Assembly: GCA_028274465.1 (NCBI GenBank)
Contig: CM051458.1
Location: 23,265,566 to 23,329,565 of the forward strand
Direction of reading: 5' to 3'
Length of the DNA: 64,000 bases
From: Plantago ovata
Lineage: Eukaryota > Streptophyta > Magnoliopsida > Lamiales > Plantaginaceae
In this document: in pieces, positions 11,028-22,479 of the stretch
Numbering within the stretch: position 1 is the stretch's first letter
Layout: each line of letters begins with the position of its first letter
Translations under genes and position numbers: made by a program
Notes under the pieces: generated by a model
Seen by the model: only the letters and a program-made list of their open reading frames with translations
What the model was told of the DNA's origin: nothing
Databases searched by the model: none

Positions 11028-11299
11028 GGTGAAAAAGAATAAAACTTACGTAAGATCGGAAACTCACTGGCGCGTCCCAAGGCCGATACGAACGAAGTTT
11101 ATATACCTGGAAAGCCCTTGAGACAAGGAACGTGATGAGCCGGCGCGTGTCAAACACGGATCCCCCAACGGAGACTGGTGGTCGGAAACGGAGACTGTAA
11201 GAAGACCTTGAAATCGGAAGAATAAAAACGTAACGAGATCGGAAAACACCTACAGGGCGCGTCCGACGTCCAAAAAACATGATCTTGTGTTTGTTGTCT

Positions 11300-11895
11300 A
11301 AATTAAATAAGAAAATGAAAAAAAATCTAAAAGAAAAAAAAAAAGAAAAGTAAAAAAGAAGATAAAATTATTTATCGAGGATATATAATGCTTATCCATT
11401 GGTAATTTTCGTTAATTAAAAATAAAAAAAATAAATCGGCCAACTCTTCTCCCAGCTACAACAACAAACTGGTTGGAATTGTCATCGAATGGATGAGCAA
11501 CATTCAAGTCGACAGTATATCCCCTATTCGAACCCATTGATTTCGCAAATAGAAACTGCAAATTGATCGCAAGTCTATGATTATGACTTGAAATGTTAGA
11601 ATGTAATTTAATGTCAAAAACCAAAAAGAAATAATTAGGATAAAAAGTTAATTTGCAATTTTTTTTTGTAATGTATAGGTTCATTAAGCAACTTTTTACG
11701 ATTATAATAATTTTGATATATATGAAAAAGGTTGAGTCTAATAATTTTTTTTGTGTTATTTTAATCATATAGATTTAGGTGTTCGTTTGACATTATCTTA
11801 AAAAGGTCACAGTGACGTGCACAATACCATACCGTGTCAGTACAATAAATTAATTATGTATATGTCAGGTAAAAGTTAGGTTGTAAGATTTTATT
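11300..11895. other. AT-rich non-coding segment
   Basis: Contains A-rich tracts and a 118-residue open frame on the minus strand with no recognisable family. Its left part may be the far side of the CACTA-like piece split by the LINE. Confidence 0.3.
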
Positions 11896-12043
11896 TTTTT
11901 AATAATCGAACCATTACAATTTCACAAATAGCATTACAAAGTTAGTAATAAACTATAAATAATCTCGCACTTGGCGAGAATTGAACCTCTAACCTCTAAT
12001 GTCATGACACCTCAGTCTAACCAATTGAGCTAGACCTCATTGG
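11896..12043 (-). mobile_element. tRNA-derived SINE with 19-bp target duplication
   Basis: Flanked by identical 19-mers TAGGTTGTAAGATTTTATT at 11,877-11,895 and 12,044-12,062. Read on the minus strand, the head is tRNA-like, with an A-box-like TAGCTCAATTGGTTAGA and a B-box-like GGTTCAATTC, followed by a short unrelated body and a poly(A) tail (the T run at 11,896-11,902 on the plus strand). These are the internal RNA polymerase III promoter elements of a SINE. It cannot be a working tRNA gene because the acceptor arms do not pair and the tail is retroposon-like. Confidence 0.88.
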
Positions 12044-12147
12044 TAGGTTGTAAGATTTTATTAGCGATATGTACTATAGCTTTTCATGGTCGTGACTTTT
12101 ACATTGGTCGGGTTCCACACAATTTCAGCTAGCCTTTTATACTTCTA

Positions 12148-12409
12148 CTCCCTCTCTGTTCCAAAAAACTTTATCCATTTTCACTTTGTTGGTCAACAAC
12201 TTTCGATTTTTACTACAAAAGTACTCTTAGAAAATAATGGTAAAATATTTAACAAAATTATATTATAAAACTTTACTCCCTAAATTTTCATTATGTAATT
12301 TTGTTATTTGTTTTACAATTACAATTTAAGAGTAATTCGTAGTCAAATCAAACGTTGTTGACCAAAAACGTCGAAATTGATAAAGTTTTTCGGAACGAAA
12401 ATAATAGTC
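12148..12409. mobile_element. Stowaway-like MITE (diverged)
   Basis: Starts TA|CTCCCTCTCTGTTCC. The inner arms are inverted (AACTTTATC and GTTGGTCAACAAC on the left, GTTGTTGACC and GATAAAGTTTTTCGG on the right). The right terminus is degenerate, so the end coordinate is approximate. Confidence 0.65.
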
Positions 12410-12410
12410 T

Positions 12411-12640
12411 ACTTTGGAAAAAAAATCCACTTCAACTCTAGACCATAGCTACTGTTTTTAGTGACTTAAGAAACATATGAAGTTCAACTTTAAACCACAT
12501 CTACTCTTTCTAGTCTACTTTGAAAACATATCGACTTCAACTTTAGACCACATCTACTTTGGAAAGATATGAAGCTCAACTTTAAACCAAAATCTACTAT
12601 TTCCGGTCTATTTGTGAAAATATATAGAGCTCAAACTCTA
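12411..12640. repeat. Degenerate ~60-bp tandem repeat
   Basis: Three to four diverged copies of a unit with AAGTTCAACTTTAAACCACATCTACT, seen for example at about 12,478, 12,535 and 12,570. No coding capacity. Confidence 0.5.
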
Positions 12641-13199
12641 TATCTGGCCGTTTATCAGTTAGTAAGTGTAAAATCTAAGTAATCCAATACTCATTGATAT
12701 CCCCACCTTATTCAACTAGAACCTTTTTTTTTTACCAAAAAAACTAGAACCTTTTTTACCTATGAAAAAAGGGTAAATATTTTGATGGAAAATGGAATTA
12801 AAAATGAGAAAATAGGAAGGTTGGAGCCACATAGACATTGTCAAGTTTCAAATGTCCCAAATTCAATCAAACAAAGAAACAAAACCTATGAATAGCCTTC
12901 TTCAAGTCCCAATTAGGGGCCAACAAAAGAACGATTACTCATCGCTCATCAGGTTAGCTAGTATCAACATGAAACAAAACAAGAGACACCCAACAATACA
13001 ATACAATACAATTTTCCTCATACTCCAAAAGATCAAATCCATTTTCCAAATCGATCCTTTTCAACATATAAATCCCATGCCAAATCAAGCAACGACGATA
13101 TGACATACTGTATCATCACAACTTATACCTGCGGAAACTGAACACAACAATGCGATCCTTGGACTTGATAATAAAGAAATTAACTCAATGCATGAGTAC
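12641..13199. other. Non-coding spacer
   Basis: AT-rich, with one 83-residue open frame on the plus strand that shows no family features. Nothing supportable as a gene. Confidence 0.3.
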
Positions 13200-13742
13200 T
13201 GTTGATGGGTAAACTATTAAGTCCTTCTAATACGTTCTAAAGCGTTTCTCTTAACTTTAGCCTCCTTCCATTGCAATTGAAGTCCTGAAAACAACTTGAG
13301 GGGAGGTTAGTAACGGTTTTCCGGTTTGTCTAGTGATCAAACCGGATAATCGACTTTACGGTTAGAGGGTTGAAAGCCACTCTAGTGTATATAGTATAAA
13401 GTAAGATAGATAATGATTACCTTTTGAGTTGAATGATGTCCACTATTTATAGTGTTTCCCAAATAGTGATAGGACTCCTGGGATTGCGCCAAGTGTACGG
13501 CTATGATTGAATCTCAAGGCTAAAAGCTCATTAGCTGGCTTAATGGGCCTGGCCCACGTACCAAATTAGGGTTTCTTCAGGGACACATATGTAATTACAC
13601 GCTTTAAGGAATGTTCCAGGATTTTGTCCTGTTCCTTCGTCCGACAAGGTGTCCGATACACGGCCCGATGTCCGAGGTACCGTCCGACATCCGTACGATA
13701 TCGTCCTTTAGTTCGTACAGCGAATCCGGACATAATCCAACA
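13200..13742 (-). mobile_element. Possible solo LTR (TGTTG...CAACA)
   Basis: Read on the minus strand it begins TGTTGGATTATG and ends with CAACA-type bases, with a good TATA box (CTATAAATAGTG, about 13,437-13,448). These are LTR-like features, but I see no flanking 5-bp duplication and no primer site, so this is tentative. Confidence 0.35.
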
Positions 13743-14361
13743 TTATTAACAAACAAGTACATTTTGCGTAAGGTACGTCGATGCATCTTTCGATCATGTG
13801 TTGTATTGATCAAGTAATGACTGCAATTGACTTGATTGGTCCTAGGAGAATGTGTAAACGCCAATTTACAAATATTATCATTTTCTACAAATCAGTCAAG
13901 TCAAACATATATATCATGTGTACTTGAAGCTAAGTGGCCAATTTTAAGTGCCAATGCATGTACCAATTAGAGTGATCTGAATATAGTACGGAGTACGGAC
14001 GTTAATTTCCTTCATCTTCAAGTTAAGAAACTAGAGGATATGGAAATTGATTATGTATTTTAATTAACTCATGAAAACAAAATAAAATTGGAAACCCAAT
14101 AAAATTCATTTACTCAATATATATAGTCATTATTCAAAAGTATATAGTATTTCACTAAATGATCTTTTCTTGTATACAAACTAGATTATTGATCAAATTT
14201 CCATGGATCTTCCATCTCCAACATGTGTACTATTTCTATCAATTTTCAGTGTAGGAAGCAAACTCTCTTAGGTGCTAAACTAAACGCACCTAGCCTCATG
14301 TGTAAATATGTGCCTAAAAGAATGAATATAGAAGTGCACAATCCAATGATTCTCCTAATTA
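13743..14361. other. 3' flank of the TBL gene
   Basis: Non-coding region downstream of the TBL stop codon (minus strand); it should hold its 3' UTR. No other feature seen. Confidence 0.35.
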
Positions 14362-16698
14362 CTATTGTGGCTTGCTATTATAGAGATTTACCAAGAGTTC
14401 TGCATAAAGGAGCTCATTCCAGGTATCAGGCACTCCAGGAAGACACCAATGGCTGCAATCCTGATGAACTAATGGCGAAAAATTTTGTGTCCGATACAGT
14501 GATGGATGACCATCCTTCCGATAATCCGTCAGTTTCGTGATATTAAGATAAGTCACTTGAGTTTCCATGCCCCTCAGAACTCTTTCCAAAATTTTCATCT
14601 TTGAGGGATACTCTCTGAGGTAGTTATCGTCCATTATTGGCTCAGTTTCGTTGCCACATGCTCCGCCTGAATTCCATTGTCCACCACTGCAGCCAAAATA
14701 TTAATGTCATTGTTGTTACAACACAAAGAAGTGATCAAGTAGTGATAAAAAAATATGATGGTACTGTAGCTTGAGCATAAACGTTAACAAGCTAAGCCTA
14801 GCTATGATAGTTCTGTTGATAAACTTATATGAAACTGTCATAAATGGTGATAGAGTGAGATTAAACTGAGCTATATATAAATGGTGGTTATTACTTCAGA
14901 GAAAGTATTTCCTAATGTTTTACAAACCATTTTACCTGTAATGAGATTCTGTACCACCTCGGAAAAACACAAGCGTTTTCGCAGGATCGACATTGTCATC
15001 AACCCATCTACCCCATGTTGTTAAGCCTTTTCGAAATGCCTCGTCATCGTCTAAGTGTGGATAGACATGGCTACCTTCTTGGTAATAGTTTTTACTGAAA
15101 GATTCTAACAATCAATCCTTCAGAATATAGTTCCAAGAAGACATGATCGTTTAAGTTGAATGGCACACATTCATATATTAAGCATGTTAACTTAGTACGT
15201 ACCCATAATTACTCTTGTAAGGATTCCACCATTCTCCAGTGTTGAACACAATTATGTCTGCCCTGCTGTAATTATTGGCCAAAGTGGCAATCAGATCAAG
15301 CCGGAGAGTTTCCTTCACTGTTCCGTTTTTATCAGTAGCTTCCGAACGTTGAACAAGGAAAGGAGAAACGAAAAACTCAACCGTGGTATTGTAATCCTGT
15401 TGGGATCATGAAAAGTGTAAAAAACAAACAGTAGCATCTAAGTATACCAAGTGAGTAATTCAGTAACTCGAGCTTACTTTAAACACAAAGGAATAAGAAC
15501 CTTCATTTCGAAACTGATATCTGCCAGATTCCTCGTAAACATTATCAGGATCTTTCACAGAGTTCTTCAAGATGCAAATAAGAGATTCCCACATATTCCT
15601 ATTCAGAGAATCACCAACAAAAACTAGTCTTTTTCCTCTCAATATTTTCAACATTCGTCTTCCACGCAACCTGAATATTAATCGAAATATATCAATGCGA
15701 GTTAATTATAACAAGCCAGTTATTATCAACAGACAATATAGTTTACCTTGTTCAAAACTCAATTTCACTTAAAACTAGACCAACAAACACAGAACAAATC
15801 CATTGATCTCAATAACATGTCATTTTGGCACATACCTTGGTAGAGTACAACCTTTAGGCTTCCACTTAAACTTCTGATAGCCATTATCAGGCCTACCGTT
15901 AGTTAAAGCAATCGAACTGTTCATCAATCAATGAACAAGAACCGGGCTTGTACAACGGATAAGACTCATCTCGTACCCATTTCCCATCATACAAATCACA
16001 CTTCACCAAAGACTTAATCACTTCTTTCATTCCCTTTTTCCCTTTTCCATCTTTTTTACCATTCTCTGAGATCTCCTTTTCTATACTCTGAGTCTGATTT
16101 TGCCCTGAATCTGAAGACCGTTCGTCAATGACCACTGTTTGGTTCAAAGAGTGGGAAAACGTCCCATTTTTCGGGTGCAAGATTTCAGTTTGAACCTGTT
16201 CTGGATCAAAGTTTGGCGAGAATATATGGCTTTCAACTGTTTGGTTTGAAGAAGGCAAAAGGGTATCATTTTTCGGCTCCAAGATTCCAACTTTATCATG
16301 AAATCTATCGCTTTGGACCTCATTTTGATCAAATTGTGGTGGGGTTTCTGTCTTTTCAGCAGTTTGGTTTAAAACAGACAGAACGGTATCGTTCTTTGGC
16401 TCCAAGACTCCAACTTTATCATGAAATGTATCACTCTGTAACTGATCTTGATTTAAAACAGGCAAAGGGGTGTCAGTACTTGGCTCCAAGATACTAGTAG
16501 TCTGTTTTGGGATAAAGAAATCATAAATGGGAGAAGAGTTTGTATTGGGTGTAAAAGCAAAAAAGTGGCCAAGGCAATGATGGTGAATATAATGCCATAA
16601 GCTAAAGATAAACTTCTTTCTGGTCTTGTGATTGAGAAATGGGATTTGAAGTCTGGTATGAGACTGCCATTAATGTTGATCTTATTTATGTCTGGCAT
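14362..16698 (-). pseudogene. TBL/DUF231 polysaccharide O-acetyltransferase-like gene, five exons, two frameshifts
   Basis: Golgi wall-polysaccharide O-acetyltransferase family. Exons on the minus strand: 16698-15836, 15670-15478, 15396-15203, 15094-14936 and 14686-14362, all with GT..AG introns and compatible phases. Exon 1 gives a signal anchor ([17 protein letters not shown]), a stalk with three degenerate repeats of a [17 protein letters not shown] block, and the PMR5N motif [17 protein letters not shown]. Exon 2 has the catalytic GDS motif ([15 protein letters not shown]). Exon 5 has [18 protein letters not shown] with the D-x-x-H pair. Two breaks lie in exon 1: a T-run (A run at 16,559-16,564 on the plus strand) one base shorter than in the sister copy, and a shift at about 15,898-15,905. 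Either a young pseudogene or sequence error at two points. Confidence 0.85.
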
Positions 16699-17050
16699 TC
16701 TAGTGGAAATATTGTTGCAGGGAAGAAAAAAATTGTGATGATGGATGATAAAGAAAGAAGAGGTATAAAGAGGTTCTAGTTATAATTTTGAACTTCATGC
16801 ATGCAATTGTATGTTGCTTCCAGATTTGGAAATTTTATGATTCTTTATTAGACTTTGCGTAAGATTGGTATTTCATTAATTTTGGTGTTTGCAAGAATTT
16901 AGTTGGTATTATAATGGTTGGATCATGTGTGTTATCTTCAGAGGCGGAGATTGGGGATGGTGTGCCACCCCAAACTTCTAATTGTTTTTTTTTTATGTAG
17001 CTATGCTATGGTATGTGTAGAATAATTAATATAAATGACTAGATAATGTT
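16699..17050 (-). promoter_or_regulatory. Upstream region of the TBL gene
   Basis: Non-coding 350 bp between the TBL start and the LARD-type element. It must contain the proximal promoter if the gene is expressed; no box can be assigned with confidence. Confidence 0.4.
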
Positions 17051-17055
17051 CCTCC

Positions 17056-18334
17056 TGATGACAGTGTTTTTTACACTATCATTCGAGTCTTTTTTCACCA
17101 ATTTAGCTATCCTCTTGCATGCATTTTAGTGCATTTTGTTAGAATAGTCTTACGTTTACATTTCTTTTGTTCTTTTCAGGTTTTAGGTGGAAATCGCATT
17201 TTTGAATGTAATTCATGGCAAAACAATGATGTTTTGGTGCAACGAGATTACTCGTGGTGTGTCAAGGAGTACCGAGACGAGTTTCAAGGCCAAGAGACCA
17301 AGTTTCGGAGCTCAAAACCGTGCAAGGGGCCAAAATCGAAGATCCGGAGGAAGAATTCCGCACGGGCCGCATTCTGCCGTGCGAGGCGCACCGCCGCGTG
17401 GTGGGCGCACCGCCGCTCGGCTTCCGACAGCAACTATATATATTTCCAAAATCTGCGAATTTTCATATCTTTCATCATTATTTTACAGACTTAAACCCTA
17501 GAGCTTGTTCTGGGTATATTTTCTCTTAGAGCCTTTGTAACTTAGCGAATTTGGAGCTAGAGGAGAGATTTGGACACGTATTGATCTCACCTTGCTAGAT
17601 CTTTGTGAGTTTAGCAATTCACCGGAGATTGACAACCTTTGTTGGTAACCTTGTATCTCACAATTCTGCTATTTATCTTTCACTTAAACATGTTTTCATT
17701 CATTATTGCTTCGATTGTGATTGTTGATTGTGTTATTGATATGAGTAGCTAAGCATCTAGTTGGTGATAGAATGTGAATTCGTAGCTACGGTTCGTATTA
17801 TGCATGATTGAGTTTCTGAGTCTTTTACTTGTTTAATTATGTTAATTCGATTCTTTGATCCGACTAAGCCATATATCTTCGTATGAAAGTGTTAGAAACA
17901 CTAGGACAATTCAATATCATCGATTCGATTATATATAATTTGCAAGTACTGCTTGAACTAAGACTGACAACCTTAGCCAAGTATTAGTATAGATAGGAAG
18001 CTTTCAAAATACACGTCTACAAATCTGTCTTTGGTGTTTGTAAATCGAATTACTTTTATGGCAGTACGAGTTGCACTTTCATGCATAATTAGAACTTGAT
18101 GCTTAGAACGAGCATACTATCACCAGCTTTCTGCATATATTGTTAAGTTAAGTTAGAGATAAATTTGTTTTCTGAAATTATATTTAGTTAATTAGTGAAA
18201 GCTAGTTTAGTCCCTAGAGATCGACACTCGAGGTAATCTTACCTCTGCATTACGTGTTTTGTGTAGTTGTGAGTTGCCCTTTGGCTTTCAAATAAATTTA
18301 TTTGATTGTTCGAGTCTGACAATCTCGCTCATCA
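17056..18334 (+). repeat. 5' LTR of the LARD-like element
   Basis: Direct repeat with 19,946-21,205. Contains CAG/ATG-rich leader, the GC-rich block and a pyrimidine-poor 3' part; ends TCATCA immediately before the primer site. Confidence 0.88.
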
Positions 18335-19945
18335 AATTGGCGCCGTTGGGGGCGCCCAGACCCCTGCCCCTCCCGGGCGCACCGCAAATCACCTCCCGAA
18401 TGCAACCGTATCGACCCTTTTACCCTTTTTATCACCTGTTTTGTTTTCTCACGAGTTTCCTTGAGTAATACAGGTTACAGGTATACGTCTAGCTCTTACC
18501 TCATATCCACTTTCGACGTTCGGGATGAATGACGAAGTTCAGGTTTGGAGGGGGAGTTATCGCTGTGTATTTCTATAACTTATTCTTCTTATGATCACTC
18601 GTGAAACCTTTGTTTGCACGTTTACCGCTTTCTTAGGATTTAGTTTGTTCGTATGCATTCATCCTTAGTCTAGTCTTTGCATGATGTTGTGTGGAGTTTA
18701 TTGCCAACCAAATTTTTTGAAATTTTTTATTGTATAGACTAAGTGTTTATGATCATTGCCCATACATTGCATCTCTATGGAATAGTTTGAGGTTTGTCTC
18801 GCTTGGATTGTCATATTTGTATGTGCACTAGTTAAACTTGGTAGTCTCGACATCACTATGTGTTGTTTTCCCTACTGCGGTTCGCGAAGGCCTTATAAAT
18901 TGTTGCATGTTAGATTCTTTGGTTGTATTCCCGTGTAATTATGTACCTAAGAGGCAACAAGTATTCACCTTGCTTTTTGAGATTGCTAAATGCCTAGGAA
19001 GGAGGTAGAGTGAGGTGTGTGATCATTTGTTTGAAACTATTCTAACGAATAGGTTTGGGGAGGGGGTTACTATCATTATGACTTGTTTTTCGTCTTGTTG
19101 AGTCATGTTGAGTTTATTTTTATTTTTTCTTTTGAGTTTGTGCTCCAACCTATTCTCTCGAATAGGTTTGGGGAGGTCGTTATAGTGTCATTGTTATTTA
19201 ATTTCATTGTACTTTCATTGTGCTACTGCTGGCTATATACAAAAAAAAAAAAAAATGAAAATAGAAAAAGAAAAAAAGGAGAAAAATTCCAGAATCTGGA
19301 AAAAGAATAAGACCCAAAAAGCAAAAGAAGGGTCCAAGCAAGCCAAAAGCAGTTTTAGCAAAGTATTGCATTATTTTTTCAGCTTTTGTAATAGTTCGTA
19401 ATCGAGTTGTAAATTCTTCCTTGTGGTCTCGTGTCGCCTAGTCCAAGGCTTGTTCTATATCACCCTTGTCCTGCCACTCAGGAAGTGGTGAAAAGTTTTA
19501 CTTTAAGAGTCGGGTAGAATAGGGGAGTGTTGTCTTTTTTAGGGAACCCTCCTTCGTTTGATGAGAGCCATTATTGGTTCGACCTCTCTTGAGGGAAAGT
19601 CTCACTTGGTGAACAGTAGTAAGCCCTCGGTTTCATAGGCGCGGGACAACCATTTGTATTTTGACATGCATCATTACGTCGTCATTGACTAGGTCCAGGT
19701 AGAGAATGTTACGAGAGACTCTCTTGTTTAACAAAGTGCATATGTGAATTGTGTATAGGATCAATCGAGACATTCTTCAACCTACTTCCATGTTATGATT
19801 TGTATGGTATTTGTTCATAAGTATTTGGTAGATACAATCGATTATTTCTTCTTGTTTGGCATGAGACTCCTCTTTGTGTTGCATGTAGGTTGCATAGAGT
19901 CTAGCTAGTTGCTTGAGGACAAGCAAAGGTTCGGTTTGGGGAGTT

Positions 19946-21205
19946 TGATGACAGTGTTGTTTACACAATCATTCGAGTCTTTTTTCACCAATTTAGCTAT
20001 CCTCTTGCATGCATTTTAGTGCATTTTGTTAGAATAGTGTCACGTTTCCATTTCTTTTGTTCTTTTCAGGTTTAGGTGGAAATTGCATTTTCGGATGTAA
20101 TTCATGGTGAAATAATGATGTTTTGGTGCAACGAGATCACCCGTGGTGTGTCAAGGAGTACCGAGACGAGTTTCAAGGCCAAGAGACCAAGTTTCGGAGC
20201 TCAAAACCGTGCAAGGGGCCGAAATCGAAGATCCGTAGGAAGAATTCCGCACGGGCCACATTGTGCCCGTGCGGGGCGCACCGCCGCTCAGCTTCCGACA
20301 GCAACTATATATATTTCCAAAATCTGCGAATTTGCATATCTTTCATCATTATTTTACAGACTTAAACCCTAGAGCTTGTTCTGGGTATATTTTCTCTTAG
20401 AACCTTTGTAACTTAGCGAATTTGGAGCTAGAGGAGATATTTGGACACGTATTGATCACACCTTGCTAGATCTTTGTGAGTTTAGCAATTCACCGGAGAT
20501 TGACAACCTTTGGTGGTAACCTTGTATCTCACAATTCTATTATTTATCTTTCAATTAAACATGTTTTCATTCATTATTGCTTCGATTATGATTGTTGATT
20601 GTGTTATTGATATGAGTAGCTAAGCATCTAGTTGGTGATAGTATGTGAATTTGTAGCTAGGGTTCGTATTATGCATGATTGAGTTTCTGAGTCTTTTACT
20701 TGTTTAATTATCTTAATTCGATTCTTTGATCCGACTAAGCCATATATCTTCGTATGAAAGTGTTAGAAACACTAGGACAATTCAAGATCATCGATTCGAT
20801 CATATATAATTTGCAAGTACTGCTTGAACTAAGACCGACAACCTTAGCCAAGTATTAGTATAGATAAGAAGCTTTCAAAATACACGTCTACAAATCTGTC
20901 TTTGGTGTTTGTAAATCGAATTACTTTTAAGGCAGTACGAGTTGCACTTTCATGCATAATTAGAACTTGATGCTTAGAACGAGCATACTATCACCAGCTT
21001 TCTCCATATATTTTTAAGTTAAGTTAGAGATAAATTTGTTTTCTGAAATTATATTTAGTTAATTAGTTAAAGCTAGTTTAGTCCCTAGAGATCGACACTC
21101 GAGGTCATCTTACCTCTGCACTACGTGTTTTGTGTAGTTGTGAGTTGGCCTTCGGCTTTCAAACAAATTTATTTGATTGTTTGAGTCTGACAATCTCGTT
21201 CATCA
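19946..21205 (+). repeat. 3' LTR of the LARD-like element
   Basis: Direct repeat with 17,056-18,334, with scattered substitutions and a ~20-bp shorter GC-rich block. Confidence 0.88.
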
Positions 21206-21210
21206 TCTCC

Positions 21211-21661
21211 CCGACAATTTTAACTTTTGACAGAGTTGTCACTATGTGCATATTTTTACAACATTTATTTTTTGTTTAAATTTTTTTCGTTAGTATTTTT
21301 AGTTACTTACAGATAAGTGCTCTTGTTAATTAGTGTCAATATCTAGTTTAGTTAGCTTAAGCTAACACAAGATCTAGCTAGTTTAGTTAGCTGAAATGGG
21401 TGCAAAATTCTTTCTACAATTAATTAAAGCGTTGTTGCAAGTTCAGTTTAATTAATTAGTGTGAAGGTCGATCTAGTTTAGTTAGCTTAAGCAACAATAT
21501 CAGGTATTCCAAATTTCCAATACCGAGATTTTGAGCGTACAAATATAAAAACAAGACGTAATTTTAACGTACTTTGAGCTCATTCTTCAAAACTTAATCT
21601 GCAAAGTCGGAAAGTTTAACTATTAATTGCTTGCGAAGTGAATTGCAACCGATTTGTACAC
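21211..21661. other. Non-coding spacer with TAGTTTAGTTAGCTTAAG repeats
   Basis: The motif TAGTTTAGTTAGCT occurs three times (about 21,343, 21,376 and 21,474) in an AT-rich stretch. No gene seen. Confidence 0.4.
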
Positions 21662-21772
21662 ATGAGACACCCAAAGAGGCCCATCCAGGCGGTTTCCAGC
21701 TGGGTATGGCGGCAGCCGCCCAAGGTCAAGGCCTTCCTCGCCGTTATCAGCTGCATGATGGTGCTTGCAAAG
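21662..21772 (+). pseudogene. ERD2-like (KDEL-receptor family) first-exon fragment
   Basis: The first 37 codons read like the start of plant ER-lumen-protein-retaining-receptor-like proteins: KRPIQAVSSWVWRQPPKVKA followed by FLAVISCMMVLAK. In intact relatives a VHDHDNLFVAAEA-type segment follows, but here the reading continues into unrelated residues and a stop. No further exon of that family is visible nearby. Most likely a captured or duplicated exon fragment. The W in the basic segment (usually R) is a further deviation. Confidence 0.65.
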
Positions 21773-22479
21773 TGTCCCAAAACTTTGAAGGGTAATTACC
21801 CGGAAGTTTCAAAAGTTAGGATGCTTGGAATGATCTCCATCTCTACTCCGTACAAAAACTTTATCCAATTAAATGATTGATACCATAATTGAAATATCAA
21901 CATATAATTGCTAAAAGAACCAAGAATTCCATATATATATCACCCATATTCACAACAACAACAATAGGAATAAATTAACAAACATAAACGCACAAGAATA
22001 ACCAGGCCCGGCTCTAGGCCAATTCAGCTTGTTCAGCCGCTAGGGCCCCAACAGCGGGCCAGGCCCAGAGCTATAGCCCATTAGTATAATGAAAAAAATT
22101 AATAAATCTAAATCGACAGTAACATAATAGAGATCGTTTGAGATCGATATAAAGAAGACGAAAGTCGCGTTGCAACATTCACAAAAATTGGATTCACATA
22201 TGCCATAGCTTTCCTCAATTAGGCCTGTCATCTCATCTTTTCATTAATCTAGTTTTCTAAATTTTAAAGAGTACCGTTGTTATAAGAACTAGTAAATAAC
22301 CCGTCAAAATTCAACGGGGAATAGTAAATTTTTTAAATAATTAAATGATCATCATAGAAAATGAATAATGGCACGCTCTCTCTTATTTACATTGAAAATA
22401 TTTTACGAAATGGTCCCGTTGAATATTGAATATGATAAATTTTAAATTGTTGCAAAATAAATACATCAAACATAGTTAG
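21773..22479. other. Non-coding spacer, possible hAT-like scrap
   Basis: At about 22,005-22,080 a GC-rich stretch (GGCCCGGCTCTAGGCC and AGGGCCCCAAC) resembles termini seen in plant hAT-type elements, but the other end is not identifiable. The remainder is AT-rich and grades into the minisatellite. Confidence 0.3.

Larger units (their letters stand above)
4668..11284 (-). mobile_element. LINE (L1-type non-LTR retrotransposon), near full length, decayed
   Basis: Bounded by a perfect 15-bp target-site duplication TTGTGTTTGTTGTCT at 4653-4667 and 11,285-11,299. The 3' end on the minus strand is an A run (T run from 4667 on the plus strand). From its 5' end the minus strand carries a 5' UTR, ORF1 with DUF4283 and a CCHC knuckle, then ORF2 with endonuclease, reverse transcriptase, zf-RVT and an RNase H domain, the usual order in plant L1 elements. 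Length 6.6 kb including the 550-bp TRIM at 6847-7396. Both ORFs have several frameshifts and stops, so the copy cannot be autonomous. Confidence 0.92.
17056..21205 (+). mobile_element. Non-autonomous Ty3/gypsy-type LTR element (LARD-like), 4.15 kb
   Basis: 5' LTR 17,056-18,334 and 3' LTR 19,946-21,205 are near-identical direct repeats starting TGATGACAGTG and ending CTCATCA/TTCATCA. A primer site TGGCGCCGTTG (tRNA-Asp type, used by Athila/Tat-like gypsy elements) lies 3 bp after the 5' LTR, and a purine-rich TTTGGGGAG precedes the 3' LTR. Flanking CCTCC and TCTCC match at 4 of 5. The 1.6-kb interior has no gag or pol motif, so the element depends on others for movement. The LTRs contain a GC-rich block around CGCACCGCCGC; the 5' copy has about 20 bp more there. 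Confidence 0.88.

Noticed and set aside
11950..12040. tRNA gene
   Set aside because: A and B boxes are present, but the acceptor stem does not pair and the unit has a poly(A) tail and target duplication, so it is a SINE.
13604..13864. Minus-strand open frame of 86 residues
   Set aside because: No family features; it overlaps the start of the LTR-like block at 13,200-13,742.
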